This document shows positions 1-5,090 of a stretch of 12,271 nucleotides of DNA, in pieces (the stretch's first letter is position 1; every line of letters begins with the position of its first letter). Source of the DNA: Frankiales bacterium (GTDB lineage Bacteria > Actinomycetota > Actinomycetes > Mycobacteriales > SCTD01); NCBI GenBank assembly GCA_025965495.1, contig JAOPWW010000229.1:1-12271 (forward strand). The letters run 5' to 3'. The translations under genes were made by a program, and so were the position numbers. The notes beneath the pieces were generated by a model. It had not been told where the DNA came from, ran no database searches, and saw only the letters and a list, made by a program, of their open reading frames with translations.

Positions 1-941
1 TCCTCATCCCGTTCCTGGTGAGCCGGCAGATCGTCGTCGGCGCGGGCAAGGTCCTGCAGACGCCGCGCGGTGCCGTGTTCTGCGTGAGCCAGCGCGCCGA
101 GCACATCTGGGAGGGCGTCAGCAGCGCCACCACCCGCAGCCGCCCCATCATCAACACCCGCGACGAGCCCCACGCCGACGCCGAGCGCTTCCGCCGCCTG
201 CACGTCATCGTGGGCGACAGCAACATGAACGAGGCGACGACGCTGCTCAAGGTCGGCGCCACCGACCTGGTGCTGCGGATGATCGAGGCCGGCGTGGTGC
301 TCAAGGACCTGTCGCTGGAGAACCCGATCCGGGCGATCCGCGAGATCAGCCACGACATCACCGGCCGGCGGACGGTCAAGCTCGCGAACGGCCGGGAGGC
401 CAGCGCGCTGGACATCCAGCGCGAGTACCACACCAAGGCGGTCGACTTCATCGACAAGCGCGGCGGCGACGCGACCGTGCTGCGCGTCCTGGACCTGTGG
501 GGCCGCACCCTGACGGCGGTCGAGACCGGTGACCTGTCGCTGGTCGACCGCGAGATCGACTGGGTGACCAAGTACCAGCTGATCGAGCGCTACCGGGGCA
601 AGCACGGCCTGGAGCTGTCCAGCCCTCGCGTCGCGCAGCTCGACCTCGCCTACCACGACATCAACCGCGACCGCGGCCTGTTCTACCTGCTGCAGAACCG
701 CGGCAAGGTCGCCCGCGCGACCACCGACCTCGCCGTGTTCGAGGCCAAGAGCGTCCCGCCGCAGACGACCCGCGCGAAGCTGCGCGGCGAGTTCATCAAG
801 CGGGCACAGGAGAAGCGCCGCGACTTCACCGTCGACTGGGTGCACCTCAAGCTGAACGACCAGGCGCAGCGCACCGTGCTGTGCAAGGACCCCTTCCGCG
901 CGGTCGACGACCGCGTGGACAAGCTCATCGCGAGCATGTAG
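1..941 (+). CDS. pafA: Pup--protein ligase PafA, C-terminal part (5' end outside the window)
   Basis: PafA joins the C-terminal glutamate of the small protein Pup to lysines of target proteins, using ATP, and so marks them for the actinobacterial proteasome. The frame is open from the first base (first whole codon at 3), so the start lies upstream. About 312 residues are present against about 450 in the family, so roughly 140 N-terminal residues are missing. The visible part is highly family-like: the block TRSRPIINTRDEPHADAE, then HVIVGDSNMNE, LLKVGATDLVLRMIEAG, and the C-terminal end DPFRAVDDRVDKLIASM, almost word for word the end of known PafA proteins. This part covers most of the glutamine-synthetase-like fold and the small C-terminal domain. 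An FKBP gene follows after 17 nt and is probably cotranscribed. In mycobacteria pafA lies directly before pafB; here they are about 4.1 kb apart. Confidence 0.97.
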   Translation, partial: LIPFLVSRQIVVGAGKVLQTPRGAVFCVSQRAEHIWEGVSSATTRSRPIINTRDEPHADAERFRRLHVIVGDSNMNEATTLLKVGATDLVLRMIEAGVVLKDLSLENPIRAIREISHDITGRRTVKLANGREASALDIQREYHTKAVDFIDKRGGDATVLRVLDLWGRTLTAVETGDLSLVDREIDWVTKYQLIERYRGKHGLELSSPRVAQLDLAYHDINRDRGLFYLLQNRGKVARATTDLAVFEAKSVPPQTTRAKLRGEFIKRAQEKRRDFTVDWVHLKLNDQAQRTVLCKDPFRAVDDRVDKLIASM

Positions 942-958
942 CCCGAGAGAGGACCACC

Positions 959-1333
959 ATGGCTGCCACCAAGCCCTCCGTCACCATCCCCGACGGGCCC
1001 CCGCCCACCGACCTGCAGATCGAGGACCTCGAGGTCGGCACCGGCAACGAGGCCGTCGACGGCACGACCTGCTCCATGCAGTACGTCGGCCACTCCTGGT
1101 CCACCGGCAAGCAGTTCGACGCCTCCTGGGACCGCGGCCAGCCGTTCAGCTTCCAGCTGGGCGCCGGCATGGTCATCCAGGGCTGGGACCTCGGCGTCAA
1201 GGGCATGCGCGTCGGCGGTCGCCGTCGCCTGACCATCCCGTCCCAGCTCGGCTACGGCCAGCGCGGCGCGGGCAGCGACATCAAGCCGGGGGAGACCCTG
1301 GTGTTCGTCGTCGACCTGGTCGGCGTCCGCTAG
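959..1333 (+). CDS. FKBP-type peptidyl-prolyl cis-trans isomerase
   Basis: A 124-residue single-domain FKBP, which catalyses cis-trans isomerisation of X-Pro bonds and helps protein folding. There is no signal peptide, so it is cytoplasmic. Family motifs seen are FDASW at about 57-61, the pocket segment MVIQGWDLGVKGM at about 74-86 (the VIxGW of FKBP12), the YGxxG element in LGYGQRGAG, and the closing strand LVFVVDLVGV. The ATG at 959 was chosen because GAGAGAGGA lies 5 nt before it. An in-frame start at 881 would overlap pafA by 60 nt and add a basic tail lacking family character. The gene lies 17 nt after pafA and is closed by a strong hairpin, so pafA-FKBP looks like the end of one operon. 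The FKBP fold is certain; the client proteins are unknown. Confidence 0.95.
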   Translation: MAATKPSVTIPDGPPPTDLQIEDLEVGTGNEAVDGTTCSMQYVGHSWSTGKQFDASWDRGQPFSFQLGAGMVIQGWDLGVKGMRVGGRRRLTIPSQLGYGQRGAGSDIKPGETLVFVVDLVGVR

Positions 1334-1344
1334 CAGCGCGTCCC

Positions 1345-1373
1345 AGGCCCCGCACCCGACCGGTGCGGGGCCT
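1345..1373 (+). terminator. Strong hairpin terminator after the pafA-FKBP unit
   Basis: A perfect 12-bp inverted repeat, AGGCCCCGCACC (1345-1356) and GGTGCGGGGCCT (1362-1373), with a 5-nt loop, lies 12 nt after the FKBP stop. No proper T-run follows (GTCTGCTGTCC), which is usual for terminators in GC-rich actinobacteria. Confidence 0.8.
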
Positions 1374-1515
1374 GTCTGCTGTCCACAGCCTGTGGAGAGC
1401 CTGACCAGCGAGGTCGGCACCGCAGGCCACGGAAGTCACAGGTCGTCGCACACCCGGCGCACAGGGGCGCGCCGGAGCGCCCCCTCCGGAGGCACCGCGG
1501 CGGTCACAGGGCCGC

Positions 1516-1550
1516 TCGACGTCGCCCTCCGGTCTGCCTACCGTCCGGGC
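1516..1550 (+). promoter_or_regulatory. Candidate sigma-A promoter for a leaderless transcript
   Basis: TCGACG (1516-1521, four of six matches to TTGACA), a 17-bp spacer, and the -10 box TACCGT (1539-1544). Exactly 6 nt separate the -10 box from the ATG at 1551, so the predicted transcription start is the A of the start codon. No Shine-Dalgarno sequence is present. Confidence 0.55.
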
Positions 1551-1739
1551 ATGACCCGGACCTCGGCGCTGCTGACCGACCCCTCCCTCGACGACGCCCT
1601 CGAGCGCGTCCGCGAGCTGTCGCTCCGGCTCTGGGCGGTCCGCGCCGCGCACCGCCCCGTGCAGCGGCGCCTGGGCGGCTGGCGCTGCAGCACCTGCGGC
1701 GAGCCGCACCCCTGTCGCACGCTGCAGGCCGCCGGCTGA
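1551..1739 (+). CDS. Small CxxC protein of unknown function
   Basis: A 62-residue protein without a named family that I can give. It has an acidic-to-basic helical N-terminal half (DALERVRELSLRLWAVRAAH) and a short C-terminal cysteine module WRCSTCGEPHPC at about 43-54, which offers CxxC plus HxC and may bind one zinc ion. Small proteins ending in a similar W-R-C-x-x-C / H-P-C module are, as far as I recall, common in actinobacteria. The ATG at 1551 was chosen over the upstream in-frame GTG at 1392 because the preceding codons look like intergenic DNA and a -10 box sits exactly where a leaderless start needs it. It stands alone between two copies of a 12-bp inverted repeat (1379-1390 and 1751-1762). 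Coding is likely from the third-position G+C pattern and the leaderless promoter; function is unknown. Confidence 0.65.
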   Translation: MTRTSALLTDPSLDDALERVRELSLRLWAVRAAHRPVQRRLGGWRCSTCGEPHPCRTLQAAG

Positions 1740-1817
1740 CGCTCCCGGCCGGCTGTGGACAGACCGACGAGCCGTCGGGCAGCCTTGGCTGGTGTCGCGC
1801 CGACCCGGAGGAGCGAG

Positions 1818-1973
1818 GTGAGCGACGTGCTGGTGCAGCCCCTCCACGAGCTGCAGGAGGACGTCGTGGTGACGGTGTCCCCCTCCGTCGCGACCCGGAC
1901 GGGTGCGCGACGCCCCCTGGCCCGCCTGCGCTGCGGGCGCAGCGGCACGTGGTCGCGGGCCCAGCGCCGGTGA
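1818..1973 (+). CDS. Hypothetical 51-residue protein, coupled to the membrane protein that follows
   Basis: I do not recognise this short ORF. It starts at a GTG with a good ribosome binding site (GGAGGAG at 1807-1813), has strongly G/C third positions like its neighbours, and its TGA overlaps the GTG start of the next gene by four bases (GTGA, 1970-1973). That overlap is the usual mark of translational coupling and is the main reason for calling it. The product has an acidic, valine-rich first half (LQEDVVVTV) and a very basic second half with one cysteine. It has no membrane segment or signal peptide. It could instead be only a translated leader that delivers ribosomes to the membrane-protein gene. 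An in-frame GTG at 1755 exists but lacks a ribosome binding site. Confidence 0.4.
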   Translation: MSDVLVQPLHELQEDVVVTVSPSVATRTGARRPLARLRCGRSGTWSRAQRR

Positions 1974-2371
1974 GCACCCCCCGGACCTCGCCCGCCCTCC
2001 CGGCTGCCGCCCTGCTGGCGCTCGCGCTGCTGGACCTCGGACTCGTGGGGCTCGCGGTCGGGGTGCACGGACACGTGGAGCGGACGCCCCCGTTCGTGCT
2101 GCTCGGGGCGTCGTCCGGGGTGGGCGCCCTGCTCCTGCTGGCGGCCGCGCTGGCCCTGCTCACGCGCAGCCTGCCCGCCGCCGCCCTCGACACCGCCCGC
2201 GGTCTCGCCCTGGTGCGCTTCGTGCTCGTCCTCGTCGTCGCACTCGTCCTGGCCGCCACCGGACGGCAGCACCTCCTGGTGCTCGCGCTCGTCGGCCTGC
2301 AGGCCGCTTCCGAGCTCTACGGCCTCACCGCCGTGTCCGCCCCTGCTCGCCGGACCGTCCCCACCCCCTAG
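1970..2371 (+). CDS. Small four-helix integral membrane protein of unknown function
   Basis: A 133-residue hydrophobic protein with about four transmembrane segments: residues ~9-30 (ALPAAALLALALLDLGLVGL), ~42-65 (a Gly/Ala/Leu stretch), ~79-96 (FVLVLVVALVLAA) and ~101-120. Loops are short, and the tail is polar and proline-containing. The GTG at 1970 was chosen because it overlaps the TGA of the preceding short ORF (GTGA). An in-frame ATG at 1949 would lengthen the overlap without better support. I cannot assign a family: the size and helix count resemble several small actinobacterial membrane families, and no diagnostic residue decides. An imperfect hairpin 34 nt downstream may end the transcript. 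Confidence 0.75.
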   Translation: MSTPRTSPALPAAALLALALLDLGLVGLAVGVHGHVERTPPFVLLGASSGVGALLLLAAALALLTRSLPAAALDTARGLALVRFVLVLVVALVLAATGRQHLLVLALVGLQAASELYGLTAVSAPARRTVPTP

Positions 2372-2588
2372 GTCCGCACGACGGCCGGCGACCGCGCAGG
2401 ACGACGCCGCCCGGCTCCCGGCCGGCGCGCGCCCGCGGCGGACCGGTCCTGCCTCGCGGACGACGCAGCAGCCCGTCGGTCGTCCTCCACGGAGCATGGC
2501 GTTGTTCACGCGCGTCAGGGCGGTCTGTCCGGTTTCGCGTCCTGCACAGTGGTCCCACCGCGCCGACCAGACCGCCGAGTCCCGCCCC
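2372..2588. other. Intergenic stretch before the c-di-AMP riboswitch
   Basis: This must carry the promoter of the riboswitch-NlpC/P60 unit, but I see no clear -10 box: no TANNNT occurs between 2490 and 2588. The best weak candidate is CACAGT (2545-2550). A GC palindrome, ACGCGCGT, lies at 2508-2515. The long open frames crossing this stretch do not look like real genes. Confidence 0.45.
2405..2427 (+). terminator. Possible hairpin terminator after the small membrane protein
   Basis: CGCCGCCCGG (2405-2414), a 3-nt loop and CCGGCCGGCG (2418-2427) form nine base pairs with one C-C mismatch, 34 nt after the stop codon. No T-run follows, and GC-rich DNA makes chance hairpins likely. Confidence 0.35.
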
Positions 2589-2752
2589 TGGTCTCCCACA
2601 AGGCGCTCCACTCCTGGGCGGGAGCGGGGGACCCAGGTCTCTCCGGGCTGCTGGACCGTCAGCAGCCCTCGGGGCGAAGCGCTCGCACCTGAGCGCCGGG
2701 CACTCTCCAGCCCGAGCCCGACAGCTCACCCCGCAGGCGTCGCGAGAGGCCA
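2589..2752 (+). ncRNA. Cyclic di-AMP riboswitch (ydaO-yuaA type) controlling the NlpC/P60 gene
   Basis: The leader carries conserved ydaO-type blocks in the right order: GGGAGCGGGGGACCCA (2620-2635), GGGGCGAAGC (2671-2680, the GGGGUGAA-like element), and the hallmark 3' segment at 2708-2740 that reads CAGCCCGAGCCCGACAGCTC and then ACCCCGCAGGCGT. The ends can close by a P1 helix: TGGTCTC (2589-2595) pairs with GAGGCCA (2746-2752), including one G-U. The 3' P1 strand covers most of the only purine-rich ribosome binding site, GAGAGG (2744-2749), 11 nt before the ATG at 2761. Known members of this class bind c-di-AMP and turn expression off, often of cell-wall hydrolase genes in actinobacteria. 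I infer that ligand-bound P1 hides the ribosome binding site. Class assignment is by eye from conserved blocks. Confidence 0.9.
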
Positions 2753-2760
2753 GCACCGCC

Positions 2761-3528
2761 ATGCCCAAGCACGCCCGTCCCTCCCGCCTGCCCGCCCGCC
2801 TCGCCGTCACGACGGCGCTGGGCGGCGTGGTCCTCCCGCTCCTGACGTCCTCACCCGCCTCCGCGCAGGAGCGGCAGGAGTCGACGGTCCGGGTCTCCGG
2901 CCCCGGTGGCTCCGTCCCCGCCGGCGGCAGCGCCGCGGTCACCGTCCGGCTCCTCGCCGGCACCGCCTACGTGTCCGGCGGCGTCGTCGACGTCCAGATC
3001 CCCGAGGGCACCGGGTGGCGCACCGTGCGCCGCGCCAGGACCGACAGCAGCGGGATGGCACGCACGGCGTTCCCCGTCACCAAGGACACCCGCGTCCGCG
3101 CCCACTACCGCGGCTCCGACGTGCGCACCGCCGACACCAGCGACACCGTCGTCGTCGACGTCCGGCAGCCGTCCGCGCGCACCACCAGCGGCAACGGGGT
3201 CGTCGCCGAGGCCGCCCGGCACCGCGGGGCCCCCTACCGCTACGGCGCGACCGGCCCGAACGCCTTCGACTGCAGCGGCTTCACGCGCTACGTCTACGCC
3301 AAGGCCCGCGGCGTGAGCCTGCCGCACAGCGCCGCCGCGCAGGAGTCCCGCACGCGCCGCGTCAGCAAGAGCGCGGCCCGCCCCGGCGACCTCGTGTTCA
3401 TCCAGGGCGGCAGCGACCACGTCGGCATCTACGCCGGCGACGGCAAGATGTGGGACGCGCCCCACGCCGGCGGGACGGTCAGCCTGCGCAGCATCTGGAC
3501 GAGCAGCTACACGGTCGGCCGGGTCTGA
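2761..3528 (+). CDS. Secreted NlpC/P60 peptidoglycan endopeptidase
   Basis: A 255-residue exported cell-wall hydrolase. Residues 1-35 form a Sec-type signal peptide (basic N-end, hydrophobic core, ASA at 33-35 before QE). Residues ~40-135 look like a beta-rich immunoglobulin-like domain with Val/Thr strands, perhaps for wall binding. The NlpC/P60 domain spans ~145-255, with catalytic Cys171 in DCSGF, His220 in SDHVGIYAG and a third polar residue His235 in DAPH. The family cleaves peptide stems of peptidoglycan, typically D-Glu-meso-diaminopimelate bonds. The ATG at 2761 was chosen because it begins the signal peptide just after the riboswitch; the upstream frame is open back to 1903 but is riboswitch and intergenic DNA. 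Control is probably by the c-di-AMP riboswitch in its leader. It converges on the adenylate cyclase gene. Confidence 0.93.
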   Translation: MPKHARPSRLPARLAVTTALGGVVLPLLTSSPASAQERQESTVRVSGPGGSVPAGGSAAVTVRLLAGTAYVSGGVVDVQIPEGTGWRTVRRARTDSSGMARTAFPVTKDTRVRAHYRGSDVRTADTSDTVVVDVRQPSARTTSGNGVVAEAARHRGAPYRYGATGPNAFDCSGFTRYVYAKARGVSLPHSAAAQESRTRRVSKSAARPGDLVFIQGGSDHVGIYAGDGKMWDAPHAGGTVSLRSIWTSSYTVGRV

Positions 3529-3535
3529 CCCGGTC
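3517..3535. terminator. Bidirectional hairpin between the convergent NlpC/P60 and cyclase genes
   Basis: CCGGGT (3519-3524), a CTG loop and ACCCGG (3528-3533), extended by a G-U and a G-C pair, straddle the NlpC/P60 stop codon (3526-3528). The cyclase stop on the other strand is at 3539-3541. Only 10 nt lie between the two genes, so one hairpin could serve both. Confidence 0.5.
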
Positions 3536-3538
3536 CGA

Positions 3539-5035
3539 CTAGCCCCTCGGCACGGCGAGCCGGGTCGGCGTCGACCGTCCGCGCAGGACGACGACGTCGC
3601 CCGGCTCCCAGCACTGCTGCTCCTGCGTCGTCGTCGCCTCGACGACGTCGAGGTCGGCCAGCACCCGCCCCGGGACGGCCTTGGCCAGCTCGGTCAGGCG
3701 GGCCGCGGCGTTGACCGGGTCGCCCACGACCGTGTACTCGAACCGGCTCTCGGCCCCGACGTGCCCCGCGACGACGGGCCCGGCGCTGACGCCGACCGCG
3801 GCCGACAGCGGCAGGGGCTCGAGCCGGCGGACGAGCTCGCGCGCAGCGGACAGGGCGCACGCGGCGGCGTCGGGAAGGTCGGCCGGGGCGCCGAACACGC
3901 ACAGCGCGGCGTCGCCCTCGAACTTGTTCACCCAGCCGTGGTGGGCGGTGACGACGTCGACGACGACGCCGAAGAAGGCGTTCAGCCGGGCGACGACCTC
4001 CTCCGGGCCGAGCTCCTGCGCGAGCGCTGTCGACCCGACGACGTCGACGAACAGGACCGCCACGTCGCGCCGCTCGCCACCGAGCCGCACGCCCTGCTCG
4101 AGGGCGAGGCGGGCGACGTCGCTGCCGACCTGGCGGCCGAACAGGTCGCGGAGGCGCTCGCGCTCGCGGAGCCCGCCGACCATCGCGTTGAAGCCGCTCT
4201 GGAGCTGCCCGACCTCCGAGGCGTCGTAGACCGGCACCTGGGTCCCGAGGCGGCCGGCGCCGACGTCGCGCAGGGCCCGGGTCACCGACTGCACCGGATC
4301 GACGACCGACCGCGCGGCGAACAGCGTGAGGACGCCCCCGACGACGAGCCCCAGCACGGCCAGGAAGCCCACCGCGCCGGGGCCGATCCGCCCCGCCTCG
4401 CCGCGGACCACGACCAGCCCGGACAGGATCCCGGTCAGGGGGACGCCGCTGCCGAGCGCCCAGGCGAGCAGCAGGCGGCGCTGGGTCCCGAGCAGGACCG
4501 GGGGCGGCGCGGTGGTGCCGCGCATCGCCTCCTGCACGAGCGGCCGGACCGCGCGCTCGGCCAGCAGGTAGCAGAGCGCGCAGGTGGTGAGGCCGCCGAG
4601 GGTGGTGGTGACCGCGACCTGCAGCGCGGCGAGGAACGACGCACCGAGGTTCAGGCCGGCGAACAGCAGCACGGCGACCCCCCACAGCGCGCCGTAGAGG
4701 CGCACGAGCCGGCCGGGGAGAGCGAGGGTCACGTGGCGGTCGCGGTCGCCGATGTCGTGGTCGCGCCGCAGCCAGCGCAGCAGCCGGCGGACCAGCAGGA
4801 CGCTGCCGCCGGTCCCGAGCAGCAGCGCGCTCCCGACGTAGGACAGGAACACGACGAGGTTCGCCGTCCCGAGGCGGTCGCCGCCCGGCGGGTCGGGGAC
4901 GAGGTGGGCGAGGTAGACGTAGACGACGCCGGCCCCCAGCGCGTTGCTGCCGAGCATGGCCGGCGTCATGCGGGCGACGAGCCCCAGGGCGAGCCGGCGG
5001 GTGGACCGCGCCGGGAGAGCGACGTCCTCGGTCAT
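3539..5035 (-). CDS. Membrane-bound class III adenylate cyclase with HAMP domain
   Basis: A 498-residue protein making cAMP from ATP. It has about six transmembrane helices (roughly 15-42, 58-83, 112-133, 137-160, 186-210, 218-240), a HAMP linker at ~240-295 (DP at 246-247, SEVGQL at 273-278, then ERERLRDLFGRQV) and a cyclase domain at ~320-498. Expected catalytic residues are all present: metal-binding Asp331 (LFVDVVGST) and Asp375 (KFEGDAALC), adenine-selecting Lys371 and Asp439 (TVVGDPVN), and transition-state Asn442 and Arg446 (NAAAR). The layout matches mycobacterial six-helix-HAMP cyclases of the Rv1318c-Rv1320c and Rv3645 group. The ATG at 5035 was chosen because the protein character starts there. 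It lacks a Shine-Dalgarno sequence (CCGCCGCCGCCCCG precedes it), and an 11-codon leader ORF ends in an ATGA overlap with it. It is divergent from pafB. Confidence 0.94.
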   Translation of the reverse strand: MTEDVALPARSTRRLALGLVARMTPAMLGSNALGAGVVYVYLAHLVPDPPGGDRLGTANLVVFLSYVGSALLLGTGGSVLLVRRLLRWLRRDHDIGDRDRHVTLALPGRLVRLYGALWGVAVLLFAGLNLGASFLAALQVAVTTTLGGLTTCALCYLLAERAVRPLVQEAMRGTTAPPPVLLGTQRRLLLAWALGSGVPLTGILSGLVVVRGEAGRIGPGAVGFLAVLGLVVGGVLTLFAARSVVDPVQSVTRALRDVGAGRLGTQVPVYDASEVGQLQSGFNAMVGGLRERERLRDLFGRQVGSDVARLALEQGVRLGGERRDVAVLFVDVVGSTALAQELGPEEVVARLNAFFGVVVDVVTAHHGWVNKFEGDAALCVFGAPADLPDAAACALSAARELVRRLEPLPLSAAVGVSAGPVVAGHVGAESRFEYTVVGDPVNAAARLTELAKAVPGRVLADLDVVEATTTQEQQCWEPGDVVVLRGRSTPTRLAVPRG

Positions 5036-5067
5036 CGGGGCGGCGGCGGCGTGCCGGGGCGGACCAC
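5032..5067 (-). CDS. Putative leaderless polyproline leader peptide (uORF) overlapping the cyclase start
   Basis: On the - strand the -10 box TAGCCT (5079 to 5074) is followed by exactly 6 nt and then GTG (5067-5065). The short frame reads fM-V-R-P-G-T-P-P-P-P-R and then TGA, and this TGA overlaps the ATG of the cyclase gene (ATGA, 5035-5032). The cyclase ATG has no ribosome binding site, so a leaderless uORF feeding terminating ribosomes into it would explain how translation starts. The four prolines in a row are the kind of stretch that slows ribosomes lacking EF-P, hinting at a pause-based control. The coincidence of +1, start codon and ATGA overlap is seen in the sequence; its function is inference. 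Confidence 0.4.
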   Translation of the reverse strand: MVRPGTPPPPR

Positions 5068-5073
5068 GCGCGC

Positions 5074-5083
5074 AGGCTAGCCT
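5074..5083. promoter_or_regulatory. Palindromic -10 element shared by pafB (+) and adenylate cyclase (-)
   Basis: AGGCTAGCCT is a perfect 10-bp palindrome, so the -10 hexamer TAGCCT is present on both strands (5078-5083 forward, 5079-5074 reverse). Forward, the pafB ATG (5091) begins 7 nt after the hexamer, so the mRNA has no leader or one base. Reverse, +1 falls at 5067. A reverse -35-like TTGGCG lies at 5101-5096 with a 16-bp spacer, inside the first pafB codons. The forward -35 region is poor. Confidence 0.6.
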
Positions 5084-5090
5084 CGCGGCG

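Larger units (their letters stand above)
1379..1762. repeat. 12-bp inverted repeat pair flanking the small CxxC gene
   Basis: CTGTCCACAGCC at 1379-1390 and its exact reverse complement GGCTGTGGACAG at 1751-1762 bracket the 62-residue gene, about 360 bp apart. Each arm contains CTGTCCACA, one base from the actinobacterial DnaA-box form TTGTCCACA. The left arm also sits in a local palindrome, TCCACAGCCTGTGGA. The outer ends of the feature mark the two arms, not an element that is repetitive throughout. Confidence 0.5.

Noticed and set aside
881..958. Upstream start for the FKBP gene inside pafA
   Set aside because: It would overlap pafA by 60 nt, has no ribosome binding site, and the added residues are unlike FKBP proteins; 959 has a good site.
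2490..2530. TTGTTC (2502-2507) as the -35 box of the riboswitch promoter
   Set aside because: No -10-like hexamer lies 16-18 nt downstream; the call would rest on one weak half.
1538..2611. 357-codon - strand frame over the small membrane-protein region
   Set aside because: No motifs, Arg/Gly/Ser-rich, and antisense to a frame with clear membrane helices and a coupled start.
1903..2760. Long N-terminal extension of the NlpC/P60 frame
   Set aside because: The frame is open upstream, but it crosses the small membrane-protein gene out of frame and then the riboswitch. The signal peptide begins at 2761.
3761..5080. 439-codon + strand frame opposite the cyclase
   Set aside because: It is antisense to the cyclase, which has every catalytic residue. 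Its Asp/Glu/Gln/Ala-rich composition is typical of a shadow frame.
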